The position numbers and the translations under genes are program-made. From the NCBI RefSeq assembly GCF_030412965.1, contig NZ_JAUHJQ010000003.1, forward strand, positions 150,395 through 214,394: a stretch of 64,000 nucleotides of DNA, given 5' to 3'. The notes beneath the pieces were generated by a model. The model was not told the DNA's origin, ran no database searches, and was given only the letters and a program-made list of their open reading frames with translations. This stretch comes from Nocardioides oceani. GTDB lineage: Bacteria; Actinomycetota; Actinomycetes; Propionibacteriales; Nocardioidaceae. The number at the start of each line of letters is the position of its first letter. Positions within the stretch are counted from its first letter, which is position 1. Shown piece by piece: positions 27,067 through 35,461 of this stretch.

Positions 27067-27939
27067 TCAGCCGCCGATGCGGTCCAGTGCGGCCACGTCG
27101 TCGGCGGAGAGCACCAGGTCGGCGGCGGCGACGTTCTGCCGCAGGTGCGCCACCGAGGAGGTGCCGGGGATGAGCAGGACGTTCGGCGAGCGCTGGAGCA
27201 GCCAGGCCAGCGCGACGGCCATCGGGCTCGCGCCGACCCGCGCGGCGACCGTGTCGAGCTCCGCGGACTGCAACGGCGAGAACCCGCCGAGCGGGAAGTA
27301 CGGCACGTAGGCGACGCCCTGCTCGGCGAGCGCGTCGAGGAGCTCGTCGTCCTCGCGGTGGGCCAGGTTGTAGTGGTTCTGCACGCACACGACCGGTGCG
27401 ATCCGCTGCGCCTCGGCGACCTGAGCAGCCGAGACGGTGCTCAGCCCGAGGTGGCCGACCAGCCCCTCGCGCTGCAGCTCGGCCATCGCCTCGACCCGCT
27501 CGCCGATGGAGGCGTCGGGCTCGTCCATCACGCGGAGGTTGACCACGTCGATGGCCTCGAGGCCGAGGTTCTCCAGGTTGTCCAGGACGCCGCGGCGCAG
27601 CTCCTCGGGCGACTGGGCCGGGAGCCAGGCGCCGGTGTCGTCGCGGCGGCCGCCGACCTTGGTCACCACGACGAGGTCCTCGGCGTAGGGGTGCAGCGCC
27701 TCGCGGATGAGCCGGTTGGTGACGTGCGGTCCGTAGAAGTCGCTGGTGTCGACGTGGTCGATCCCCAGGGCGCGGGCCTCGCGCAGGACGGCGAGCGCCG
27801 CGTCGGGGTCGGCGGGCGGGCCGAGGACGCCGGGGCCGGCGAGCTGCATCGCGCCGTACCCCATCCGGTGCACGGTGCGGCCCGGCGCGAGCTCGAAGGT
27901 GCCGCCGAGGGCGGTCTGCTGGGTGCTGTCGGTGGTCAT
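27067..27939 (-). CDS. Aldo/keto reductase
   Basis: 290 residues, TIM-barrel NADPH-dependent reductase. Visible: GYGAMQLAGPG near 27, the active-site Asp/Tyr in HVDTSDFYGPH (catalytic Tyr about 68), Lys in VVTKVGG, VQNHYN, and the NADP-binding VALAWLLQRSPNVLLIPGTSS near 240. Reduces aldehydes or ketones to alcohols. Divergent from the XRE regulator (100 bp between starts), a frequent pairing in actinomycetes, which suggests control by that regulator. Confidence 0.93.
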   Translation of the reverse strand: MTTDSTQQTALGGTFELAPGRTVHRMGYGAMQLAGPGVLGPPADPDAALAVLREARALGIDHVDTSDFYGPHVTNRLIREALHPYAEDLVVVTKVGGRRDDTGAWLPAQSPEELRRGVLDNLENLGLEAIDVVNLRVMDEPDASIGERVEAMAELQREGLVGHLGLSTVSAAQVAEAQRIAPVVCVQNHYNLAHREDDELLDALAEQGVAYVPYFPLGGFSPLQSAELDTVAARVGASPMAVALAWLLQRSPNVLLIPGTSSVAHLRQNVAAADLVLSADDVAALDRIGG

Positions 27940-28039
27940 GCGTCCACGGTCGCGCCGGGGCGGGCGGCGGGGAAGGTCCCGCTGTTCCTGGGGGTCGCAG
28001 GGCCAGGGAGCCGGCCGCGGCCGGGGCTACGGTGGCGAG

Positions 28040-28900
28040 GTGAGCGAGGAGAACCGGCTGGGCGACTACCTCCGCGCCCGCCGCGAGCAGGTGACGCCGG
28101 CGATGGTCGGCCTCCCGCCCGGCGGCGTACGTCGGGTGGCCGGCCTGCGCCGCGAGGAGGTCGCGATGCTGGCCGGGATCAGCGCCGACTACTACCTGCG
28201 GCTGGAGCAGGGCCGCGACCGCAACCCGTCCGCGCAGGTCCTCGAGGCGATCGCGCGGGTGCTGCAGCTCGACGAGACCGCCACCGACCACCTGCTCCGG
28301 CTCGGCGTGCCGCGCCCCCGCCCACGCAGCGTCCGGCTCCGGCCCGAGACGGTGCCGCCCGAGGTGCTCCAGCTGCTCGGCGTGCTCGGTCAGCCGGCGT
28401 TCGTCGAGGGCCAGTGGCTCGACGTGCTCGCGGCCAACCCGCTGGCGACCGCGCTCAACCCGAACCTGCGGGTCGGCGAGAACCGCCTGCGCTCGCTCTT
28501 CCTGGACCCTGCCGAGCGCGACCTGCACCCCGCGTGGGAGACCCTCGCGCCGCGCCTGGTCGCCGGGTTCCGCCGCCGGGTCGCCGACGTCGCCGACGAC
28601 CCCCGCGTGGCGCAGCTGGTCGGCGAGCTCACGCTCGGCAGCGAGGTCTTCGCCCGGCTGTGGGCCCGCCACGACGTCAAGCAGGTGCGCGGCAAGACCG
28701 TGCGGCTGGACCACCCGCAGGTCGGGGAGATGACGCTCGCGATGTCCAAGCTCGCCGTCGAGGGCTCCGCCGGGCTGCTGCTGGTGGTCCACCACGCCGA
28801 GCCCGGCACCGCCAGCGCCGAGCGGCTCGCGCTGCTGTCCTCGCTGGCGGGCGGCGGGGGCGTCGGGGGCGTCGACGATCGTTCAATTGCGCGGTTCTGA
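28040..28900 (+). CDS. XRE-family regulator with MmyB-like ligand-binding domain
   Basis: 286 residues from the GTG at 28040. N-terminal HTH (LGDYLRARREQVTP...GLRREEVAMLAGISADYYLRLEQGRDRNPS), then the MmyB-like domain (WLDVLAANPLATALNP...RLWARHDVK...). It probably senses a small ligand and controls the divergent aldo/keto reductase. Odd feature: the last residues (RSIARF) and the stop codon are supplied by the dispersed repeat starting at 28875, preceded by a Gly-rich stretch, so the native C-terminus was apparently replaced or extended by repeat insertion. Confidence 0.9.
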   Translation: MSEENRLGDYLRARREQVTPAMVGLPPGGVRRVAGLRREEVAMLAGISADYYLRLEQGRDRNPSAQVLEAIARVLQLDETATDHLLRLGVPRPRPRSVRLRPETVPPEVLQLLGVLGQPAFVEGQWLDVLAANPLATALNPNLRVGENRLRSLFLDPAERDLHPAWETLAPRLVAGFRRRVADVADDPRVAQLVGELTLGSEVFARLWARHDVKQVRGKTVRLDHPQVGEMTLAMSKLAVEGSAGLLLVVHHAEPGTASAERLALLSSLAGGGGVGGVDDRSIARF

Positions 28901-28949
28901 CGCCTCTACCGGCGGGTAACCGGTCGCCATCGTTCAATTGCGCGATTGT
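28875..28949. repeat. 75-bp dispersed element, copy 1
   Basis: Contains two direct copies of ATCGTTCAATTGCGCG (28878 and 28929, period 51 bp). The second copy of the element is at 63513-63587 with identical length and spacing. It overlaps the end of the XRE gene and fills the gap to the convergent peptidase E gene. An ACCGG/CCGGT inverted repeat lies between the two direct repeats. Confidence 0.8.
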
Positions 28950-28999
28950 GGCCGAGCACGACACCTGACCGCGCACGACGCCGGACCGACGAACGCCGC

Positions 29000-29761
29000 T
29001 CAGCCGAGGAACCGCACGTCGACCGGCGACTCGGCGACGTCGGGCGCCTCCATGCCGTCCTCGACGTCCAGCGCGTCGCCGGAGAGGTGGACCCGGTAGG
29101 CCCGCGCGTCGGGGCGCGAGGAGACCGCCTCGACCAGCTCGCCGTCGCGGAAGACGAGCGCGCAGCCGTCGTCGGCGGCGTACCCGGACGGCAGCCGGCG
29201 GGTGCCGACGAGGTCGAGGTACGTCGGGCGCCGCTCGGACTCGCCGTCGTAGTGCGGGCACGCCGACCCGCGCAGGAGGCCGAGGCCGTCGGCCAGCGGG
29301 GCGAGCGGGCCGTAGGAGTCGGTGACCGAGCCCTCGAACCAGCAGTTCATCCCGGCGCTGATGCCGGCGAGCACCACGCCGTCCTCGGCCGCCTCCCGGA
29401 GGATCGCGTCGAGGCCGTGCAGCCGCCACAGCGCCAGCAGGTTCGCGGTCGAGCCGCCGCCGACGTACACGACGTCCTGGGAGAGGACGAAGGAGCGCAG
29501 GTCCTGCTCGGGCAGCCCGGGGATCTCGTCGTAGCGGAACAGCGGCAGCGTGCTGGTCTCCGCCCGACCGGCGAACGCCTCGCGGAACCGGTCCTGGTAG
29601 TCGACGGAGTCCCCGCTCGCGGTCCCGACGAAGCAGACCCGCGGCAGGCCGCCCGCTCCGCGCCGCCGCGTGGCCAGCGAGAGCAGGTGGTCGTCGAGCA
29701 GCGGGTTGTCCGGCTCCATCGAGAAGCCGCCGCCGCCCAGGGCCATGATCGTGGTGCTCAT
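29000..29761 (-). CDS. Peptidase E (S51 family, alpha-aspartyl dipeptidase/cyanophycinase-like)
   Basis: 253 residues. Nucleophile motif GISAGMNCWF (Ser in the SxGM-type elbow), upstream strand VVYVGGGSTANLLALW that forms the oxyanion region, and a His within SACPHYDGE. S51 enzymes cleave dipeptides with N-terminal aspartate. No signal peptide, so cytoplasmic. Its start lies 12 bp after the stop of the GH10 gene on the same strand, so it is likely read from the xylanase promoter as well. Confidence 0.9.
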   Translation of the reverse strand: MSTTIMALGGGGFSMEPDNPLLDDHLLSLATRRRGAGGLPRVCFVGTASGDSVDYQDRFREAFAGRAETSTLPLFRYDEIPGLPEQDLRSFVLSQDVVYVGGGSTANLLALWRLHGLDAILREAAEDGVVLAGISAGMNCWFEGSVTDSYGPLAPLADGLGLLRGSACPHYDGESERRPTYLDLVGTRRLPSGYAADDGCALVFRDGELVEAVSSRPDARAYRVHLSGDALDVEDGMEAPDVAESPVDVRFLG

Positions 29762-29773
29762 GACGCGATGGTG

Positions 29774-31054
29774 TCAGCCGAGCACGACCTCCGCCGCGGA
29801 GGCACCGGGCGGGAGCGTGAAGGTGGCGGTGGCGCCGCCGGCGGAGACGGCGTACTCGCCCGCCCAGCCGGAGACCTCGACCTGCCCCGCGTCGTCGGTG
29901 CGCAACGGGGTCGCGTCGAGCCACCACTCGCCCCGGACGAGCGAGCGGAGGGCGTCGTACGCCGGCTTGGGGGTGCCGTCGGCGCGGACCAGGCCGGCTG
30001 GGGCGCCGAGCCAGGCGCCGCGGTCGGTGATCCCCCAGTACGTCACCGCCGCGACCGCCGGGTGCGACATCAGCGTCCGGTAGTGCGCGACGACCTCCGC
30101 GGCCTGCCGCTCCTCGCCCTCCGGCGTCGAGGGCCACGCGTCGACCACGTGGTCGTTGAGGTCCTCGACCTCCGGCGGCATCAGCTCGCCGGAGAGCAGC
30201 GTGGTCTCGGTCAGGTGCAGCGGCAGCCCGTGCCGGGCGAACCGGTCGAGCACCTCGAGGGTCCGCTCCTCGCCCCACCAGCCCTGGTGCATGTGGCTCT
30301 GCAAGCCGAGGGCGTCCACCCGCACGCCCGCGGCGAGGACCTCCTCGACGAGCCGGTCGTAGGCCGGTGACATGTCGAAGTCGTTGAGGACGTACGTCGC
30401 CGCGGGGTCGCCCGCCCGGGCTTCCTCGAAGGCCAGCCGCGCGGTCTCCACGCGGCCGAGCCGGCGGCACAGCCGGGTGATCGCGTTCTCCTGCTCCTCG
30501 TTGGCGAAGACCGGCATGATCACCGCCTCGTTGATCGCGTCCCAGGTGCTGACCAGGCCGGCGAGGTCGGCGGTCTCACGGCGGACCCGCGCGCGGACCG
30601 TCGCCTCGAGCTCGTCGTCCGGCAGCCCGCGCAGCCAGTCCGGGGCGAGGGTGTGCCACACGAGCGGGTGGCCCTTGACCGCGACGTCCCGGTCGCGGAA
30701 CCACCGGGCTGCGGCGCGCAGCCGCTCGGTGTCGGGCCGGCCGGGCTCGGGCTCGAAGCCGGCCCAGTAGAACGGCAGCGTGGCGGTGTCGAAGACGCCG
30801 AGCCACAGGTCGGCCAGCTCGCGGGCAGCCTCGGCGCCCGCGCCGCCGAAGACGTCGTCGACACCTCCCGGCGCGCTGCTCGGCAGCCCGGCCTCCGCCG
30901 CCGCGAGCGGCACGAAGTCGAAGCCGATGCAGCCGAAGGCGACGGCGTGCCGACGCTGCTCGACGACCACCGCCGTGCGGTCGAGGGGCGTGCCGTCGGC
31001 GCGACGGACCGACACCGTCGCCGTGCCGCGACGGTGCTCGAGGGAGGACGTCAT
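29774..31054 (-). CDS. Endo-1,4-beta-xylanase, glycoside hydrolase family 10
   Basis: 426 residues. GH10 hallmarks: HPLVWHTLAPDWL (129-141), the acid/base Glu176 in WDAINEAV, YVLNDFD at 221, QSHMHQG at 252 and the nucleophile Glu283 in HLTETT. Cleaves internal beta-1,4 xylosidic bonds with retention. There is no signal peptide, so it should act inside the cell on imported xylo-oligosaccharides rather than on polymer, consistent with the divergent sugar importer. About 70 N-terminal residues form an extra beta-type segment before the barrel. Divergent from the ABC operon across the LacI-type operator. Confidence 0.93.
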   Translation of the reverse strand: MTSSLEHRRGTATVSVRRADGTPLDRTAVVVEQRRHAVAFGCIGFDFVPLAAAEAGLPSSAPGGVDDVFGGAGAEAARELADLWLGVFDTATLPFYWAGFEPEPGRPDTERLRAAARWFRDRDVAVKGHPLVWHTLAPDWLRGLPDDELEATVRARVRRETADLAGLVSTWDAINEAVIMPVFANEEQENAITRLCRRLGRVETARLAFEEARAGDPAATYVLNDFDMSPAYDRLVEEVLAAGVRVDALGLQSHMHQGWWGEERTLEVLDRFARHGLPLHLTETTLLSGELMPPEVEDLNDHVVDAWPSTPEGEERQAAEVVAHYRTLMSHPAVAAVTYWGITDRGAWLGAPAGLVRADGTPKPAYDALRSLVRGEWWLDATPLRTDDAGQVEVSGWAGEYAVSAGGATATFTLPPGASAAEVVLG

Positions 31055-31076
31055 GGGGCCCGACCGTAGCCGTGGA

Positions 31077-31096
31077 AAACGTTATCGACAACGATT
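31077..31096. promoter_or_regulatory. LacI-type operator in the xylan locus
   Basis: AAACGTTATCGACAACGATT is a 20-bp imperfect palindrome (16 of 20 positions symmetric) with the central CG typical of LacI-family sites. It overlaps a TTGACA -35-like hexamer at 31095-31100 reading toward the importer operon and lies 22 bp from the xylanase start. Most likely bound by the LacI-family protein encoded at 34364-35461. Confidence 0.7.
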
Positions 31097-31169
31097 GACA
31101 AGTCGGGTTCGGCGGTGGCACGGTCCTGTGACCCACATCACCGAGGGTGGGGCGGACAAAGGGGTTCAG

Positions 31170-32462
31170 ATGTCGAGGAAGACTCGAGGCGCGGCGCTCG
31201 CCGTGCTCAGCGCGAGCATGCTGCTGGCCGCCAGCGCGTGCGGCGGCGACGACGCGTCGTCCGGCGGCGACGCCGACACGGTCACCTGGTGGCACAACTC
31301 GAACAACGAGCCCGGCAAGGGCTACTACGAGCAGGTCGCGAAGGACTTCGAGGAGGCCAACCCGGGCGTCGACGTCCAGGTGACCGCCATGGCGCACCAG
31401 GACATGGTCGACAAGCTCGCCGCCGGCTTCCAGAGCGGTGACGTCCCGGACGTCTACATGGAGCGCGGCGGCGGCGAGCTCGCCGACCACGTCGAGGCGG
31501 GGATGACCCGCGACCTCACCGAGGACGCGGCCGAGGAGATCGGGAAGATCGCCGAGGGCACGCTGGCCGGCTGGCAGGTCGACGGCAAGACCTACGCGAT
31601 CCCGTACTCCGTGGGCGTCGACGGGTTCTGGTACAACACCGAGCTCTTCGAGCAGGCCGGGATCGAGGCTCCGCCGGAGACGATGGACGAGCTCGTCGAC
31701 GTCATCGGCCAGCTGAAGGACGCCGACATCACGCCGATCTCGGTCGGCGCCGGCGACAAGTGGCCCGCCGCGCACTACTGGTACTTCGGTGCGGTCCGCA
31801 CCTGCTCGCAGGACACGTTGAACTCCGCCATGGAGAGCATGGACTTCTCCGACCCCTGCTTCGTCGAGGCCGGCGAGGTCGTCGACCAGGTCCTCGAGAC
31901 CGAGCCGTTCAACCCCGGCTTCCTCACCACCCCCGGCCAGGAGGGCGCGAGCTCGGCGTCCGGCCTGCTCGCCACGGGCAAGGTCGCCATGGAGCTCCAG
32001 GGCCACTGGGAGCCCGGCGTCATGCAGGGCCTCACCGACGACGGGAAGGGCCTGGGCGAGAAGACCGGCTGGTTCCCGTTCCCGCAGGTCGAGGGCGGCG
32101 AGGGCGACCCGGCCGGCCAGCTCGGCGGCGGCGACGCGTGGGCGGTCGCCGAGACCGCTCCGGACGTGGCCGTCGACTTCGTGAAGTACCTGTTCTCCGA
32201 CGAGGTCCAGCAGGGCTTCGCCGAGAACGACATGGGCCTGCCGACCAACCCCGCCGCGATCGAGTCGCTGTCCGACCCGGCGCTGGCCGACCTCATCCAG
32301 GTCCGCGACGAGGCGGCGTACGTCCAGCTGTTCTTCGACACCCTGTTCGGCCCCTCGGTCGGTGGCGCGATGAACGACGCGATCGCGCTCCAGTTCGCCG
32401 ACCAGGCCACCCCGCAGGACGTCGTGGACGCGACCCAGCAGGCCGCCGACCAGGAGGGGTGA
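31170..32462 (+). CDS. Sugar ABC transporter substrate-binding lipoprotein
   Basis: 430 residues. Lipoprotein signal MSRKTRGAALAVLSASMLLAASAC (Cys24), acidic Ser/Gly linker, then a family 1 extracellular solute-binding domain (VTWWHNSNNEPGKGYYEQVAKDFEEANPGVDVQV...). Binds an oligosaccharide, presumably xylo-oligosaccharides given the flanking GH10, GH3 and esterase genes. AAAGGGG precedes the ATG. First gene of a six-gene operon. Confidence 0.93.
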   Translation: MSRKTRGAALAVLSASMLLAASACGGDDASSGGDADTVTWWHNSNNEPGKGYYEQVAKDFEEANPGVDVQVTAMAHQDMVDKLAAGFQSGDVPDVYMERGGGELADHVEAGMTRDLTEDAAEEIGKIAEGTLAGWQVDGKTYAIPYSVGVDGFWYNTELFEQAGIEAPPETMDELVDVIGQLKDADITPISVGAGDKWPAAHYWYFGAVRTCSQDTLNSAMESMDFSDPCFVEAGEVVDQVLETEPFNPGFLTTPGQEGASSASGLLATGKVAMELQGHWEPGVMQGLTDDGKGLGEKTGWFPFPQVEGGEGDPAGQLGGGDAWAVAETAPDVAVDFVKYLFSDEVQQGFAENDMGLPTNPAAIESLSDPALADLIQVRDEAAYVQLFFDTLFGPSVGGAMNDAIALQFADQATPQDVVDATQQAADQEG

Positions 32463-32469
32463 GCGACCC

Positions 32470-33468
32470 GTGATTTCCACCGGCGCCGCCGTCGCGGCCA
32501 CCCCGGCGGCGGCGCCGGTCGGCGAGCACGGCACCGGCGACCCCTCCGGGCGGTCCCCGGTGCCGGGCAGCCCTCCCGGCAGCTCCCGGTGGCGGCAGCG
32601 GCTCGAGATCGCGCTGTTCGTCACCCCCGCGCTGGCCCTGATGGCGACCTTCGTCGTCTGGCCGGTCGTCTCCGCGGTCCGCATGTCGTTCTTCCGCTGG
32701 AAGGGCTTCGGCCCGATGGACGACTTCGTCGGCCTGCGCAACTACGAGCAGGTGCTGGGCGACGCGGTCTTCCGGGACGCGGTCGTGCACAACCTGACGA
32801 TCGTCGGGCTGTCGGTCGCGGTGCAGCTGCCGCTCGGCCTGCTGCTCGCGGTCCTGCTCAACCGCCGCATCCGCGGCCGCGGGCTGCTCCGCACGATCGT
32901 GTTCGTCCCGTACGTCCTGGCCGAGGTGATCGCCGGCGTCGTGTGGTTCCAGCTCCTCCAACCGCGCAGCGGCCTGGTGGAGGAGATCCTCACGACCGTC
33001 GGCATCACCCCGCCCGAGCAGGGCTTCCTCGGGACCCCGGGCCTCGCGCTGTGGACCGTCTTCGTGGTGCTGACCTGGAAGTACCTCGGCCTCGCCGTGC
33101 TGCTCTTCCTCGCCGGACTCCAGGGCGTGCCCGACGAGCTCTACGAGGCCGCGCAGCTCGACGGCGCCAGCTGGTGGCAGGTCCAGCGCCGGGTGGCGCT
33201 CCCGCTGCTCGGCCCCACCATCCGCACCTGGGCGTTCCTGTCGATGATCGGCTCGCTCCAGCTCTTCGACATGGTGTGGATCCTCACCGGCGGCGGGCCG
33301 GCCAACGCCACCACGACCATGGCGACGTACCTCGTCAGCCAGGGCACCCAGCGCGGCAACTACGGCATCGCCGGCGCCGCCTCGGTCGTGCTGTTCGTGA
33401 TCGCCTTCGTGATGGCGCTGCTCTACCAGGTGCTCGTCCTGCGCCGGGACACAGGAGACCAACGATGA
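32470..33468 (+). CDS. Sugar ABC transporter permease (MalF/UgpA type)
   Basis: 332 residues; a long Pro/Gly-rich cytoplasmic N-tail (about 40 residues), then six membrane helices. The permease-ATPase contact motif EAAQLDGASWWQVQRRVALPLLGP sits near residue 225. Begins with GTG 7 bp after the binding-protein stop and overlaps the next gene by 4 bp. No ATPase gene is in the operon, so it must share a multi-sugar ATPase (MsiK type) encoded elsewhere, as is usual in actinomycetes. Confidence 0.93.
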   Translation: MISTGAAVAATPAAAPVGEHGTGDPSGRSPVPGSPPGSSRWRQRLEIALFVTPALALMATFVVWPVVSAVRMSFFRWKGFGPMDDFVGLRNYEQVLGDAVFRDAVVHNLTIVGLSVAVQLPLGLLLAVLLNRRIRGRGLLRTIVFVPYVLAEVIAGVVWFQLLQPRSGLVEEILTTVGITPPEQGFLGTPGLALWTVFVVLTWKYLGLAVLLFLAGLQGVPDELYEAAQLDGASWWQVQRRVALPLLGPTIRTWAFLSMIGSLQLFDMVWILTGGGPANATTTMATYLVSQGTQRGNYGIAGAASVVLFVIAFVMALLYQVLVLRRDTGDQR

Positions 33469-34367
33469 CCACGCTCCAGACCCCCCTCGACGCGCCCCCG
33501 GCGGCACCCGACGGCCCGCCCGGGCGGGCCCCGCGGCAGAAGGGCAGCGCCTTCGGCGGCGGCGGGCCGCTCGTCTACGGTCTCGCGCTGGCCGTCGTGG
33601 CGCTCACCCTCGGGCCGGTCGTCTACGGCGCGCTCGGCGGGTTCCGCAGCAACGAGCAGCTGATCCGCGACCCCGCCGGGCTGCCCGACCCGTGGGTGAG
33701 CGGCAACTACGAGAAGGTCGTCACCAACGGCGACTTCTGGGGCTACGCGCTGAACTCCACCGTCATCGCGCTCATCACGACCGCGGTGGCCGTGGTCGCC
33801 GGCGTGATGGCCGCCTACCCGCTGGCCCGGTACCGGTTCCGGCTGCGCGAGCCGCTGTTCATGGTCTTCGTGCTGGGGCTGCTCTTCCCCGTGGCGGTGG
33901 CGATCATCCCGCTGTTCATCCTCATCACCCGCGACCTCCAGCTCGGCAACACCTGGTGGGGCGTGGCCCTGCCGCAGGCGGCGTTCGCGCTGCCGACGAC
34001 GGTGGTCATCCTGCGGCCGTTCCTCATGGCGCTGCCGCGGGAGCTGGAGGAGGCGGCGTTCATCGACGGCGCCTCGCGGATCGGCGTGTTCCGCCACATC
34101 GCGCTGCCGCTGGTCGCCCCCGGCCTGGTGACGGTCGGCGTGCTGGCGTTCGTCGCCTCGTGGAACGCCTACCTGCTTCCGCTCCTGCTGCTGCAGGACG
34201 ACATGCGTACGCTGCCCCTCGGCGTGGCCGACTACTCGACGCAGTACTCGGCCGACACCGCCGGCGTCCTGGCGTTCACCACGATCGCCATGATCCCCGC
34301 GCTGGTGCTCTTCCTGGCCATGCAGCGGCGGATCGTCAGCGGCCTGCAGGGCGCGGTGAAGGGATGA
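33465..34367 (+). CDS. Sugar ABC transporter permease (MalG/UgpE type)
   Basis: 300 residues with six membrane helices and the EAA motif ELEEAAFIDGASRIGVFRHIALPLVAPG near 190. Forms the membrane channel with the preceding permease. ATG overlaps the previous stop, and its stop overlaps the LacI-family ATG, so transport and regulation are coupled. Confidence 0.93.
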   Translation: MTTLQTPLDAPPAAPDGPPGRAPRQKGSAFGGGGPLVYGLALAVVALTLGPVVYGALGGFRSNEQLIRDPAGLPDPWVSGNYEKVVTNGDFWGYALNSTVIALITTAVAVVAGVMAAYPLARYRFRLREPLFMVFVLGLLFPVAVAIIPLFILITRDLQLGNTWWGVALPQAAFALPTTVVILRPFLMALPRELEEAAFIDGASRIGVFRHIALPLVAPGLVTVGVLAFVASWNAYLLPLLLLQDDMRTLPLGVADYSTQYSADTAGVLAFTTIAMIPALVLFLAMQRRIVSGLQGAVKG

Positions 34368-35461
34368 GGGGCTCCGAGGTGGATCTGGACCAGCAGGCCG
34401 ACGACCCGGGCGTGCCCGTCGCTCCCGGTGGTGCCGGGGGCCGCGTGACGATGCAGCAGGTCGCCGCCGAGGCCGGGGTCTCGGTCTCCACGGTCTCCAA
34501 GGTGCTCAACGGCCGGTACGGCGTGTCCCCGGCGACGGCCCAGCACGTCACGGGCGTCATCACCCGCCTGGGCTACGAGGCGAGCCTGGTCGCGCGCAGC
34601 CTGCGCAACCGGCGCACCAACGTCATCGGCGTGCTCGTCGCGGACTTCGAGCCGTTCAGCACCGAGGTGCTCAAGGGCGCCGCCGACGCCATCCGCGACT
34701 CCGGCTTCGAGCTGGTCGCCTACTCGGCCGGCGGCCGCGTCGACGAGCACGTCGGCTGGGAGCGGCGCTACCTCTCCCGGGTGATGGGCACGCTCGTCGA
34801 CGGCGCGGTGCTGGTCACCCCGACGGTCACCGACGTGCAGTACGACGGACCGGTCGTCGCCGTCGACCCGCACACCGGCCGGTCGAGCCTGCCCACCGTG
34901 GCCGGCGACAACCTGCAGGGCGCGCGGCTCGGGGTGGACCACCTCCTCGGGCTGGGCCACACCCGGATCGGGATGGTCACCGGTCGCCCGGACCTGGTCT
35001 CGGCGCAGCTGCGCGAGCGCGGCTACCGCGAGGCGCACGCCGCCGCCGGCCTGCCCGTCGACGAGTCGCTGCTGGCGCTCGGCGCGTTCGAGGCCGAGCA
35101 GGCGCGCGAGGCCGCCCACCGGCTGCTCGCGCTGCCCGACCCGCCGACCGCCGTCTTCGGCGCCAACGACCTCTCCGCGCTGGCGGTCCTGGAGGTCGCC
35201 GCCGAGCGGGGGCTCGACGTGCCGCGCGACCTGTCGGTCATCGGCTTCGACAACGTCCCCGAGTCGGCGCTCTCCGACCCCCCGCTGACCACCGTCGAGC
35301 AGCCGATCCGCCGGATGGGCCGCGACGCGGTGGCGCTCCTGCTCGCGCTGCTCGACGGCGCCGCGGTCGCCGACACCCAGCTCACCCTCCCCACCACGCT
35401 GGTCACCCGCCGCTCCACCGCGGCCCCGGCCGGCCCTACCTCGAACGGAGCGGTCTCGTGA
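34364..35461 (+). CDS. LacI-family repressor of the xylan operon
   Basis: 365 residues. The helix-turn-helix VTMQQVAAEAGVSVSTVSKVLNGRYGVS begins at residue 28 and is followed by the periplasmic-binding-like effector domain (IGVLVADFEPFSTEVLKGAADAIRDSGF...). The first 27 residues are acidic and non-conserved; the GTG at 34445 is an alternative start giving a standard LacI N-terminus. Encoded inside the operon it presumably represses, binding the palindrome at 31077-31096; a xylo-sugar would be the natural inducer. Confidence 0.92.
   Translation: MRGSEVDLDQQADDPGVPVAPGGAGGRVTMQQVAAEAGVSVSTVSKVLNGRYGVSPATAQHVTGVITRLGYEASLVARSLRNRRTNVIGVLVADFEPFSTEVLKGAADAIRDSGFELVAYSAGGRVDEHVGWERRYLSRVMGTLVDGAVLVTPTVTDVQYDGPVVAVDPHTGRSSLPTVAGDNLQGARLGVDHLLGLGHTRIGMVTGRPDLVSAQLRERGYREAHAAAGLPVDESLLALGAFEAEQAREAAHRLLALPDPPTAVFGANDLSALAVLEVAAERGLDVPRDLSVIGFDNVPESALSDPPLTTVEQPIRRMGRDAVALLLALLDGAAVADTQLTLPTTLVTRRSTAAPAGPTSNGAVS

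Noticed and set aside
25079..28795. 1238-codon open frame on the minus strand
   Set aside because: It runs antisense or out of frame through four well-supported genes and has an Arg/Pro/Ala-rich composition typical of shadow frames in GC-rich DNA.
28909..28926. Covarying hairpin between the direct repeats of the 75-bp element
   Set aside because: Both copies can form short stems, but in different registers, so conservation of a single RNA structure is not supported.
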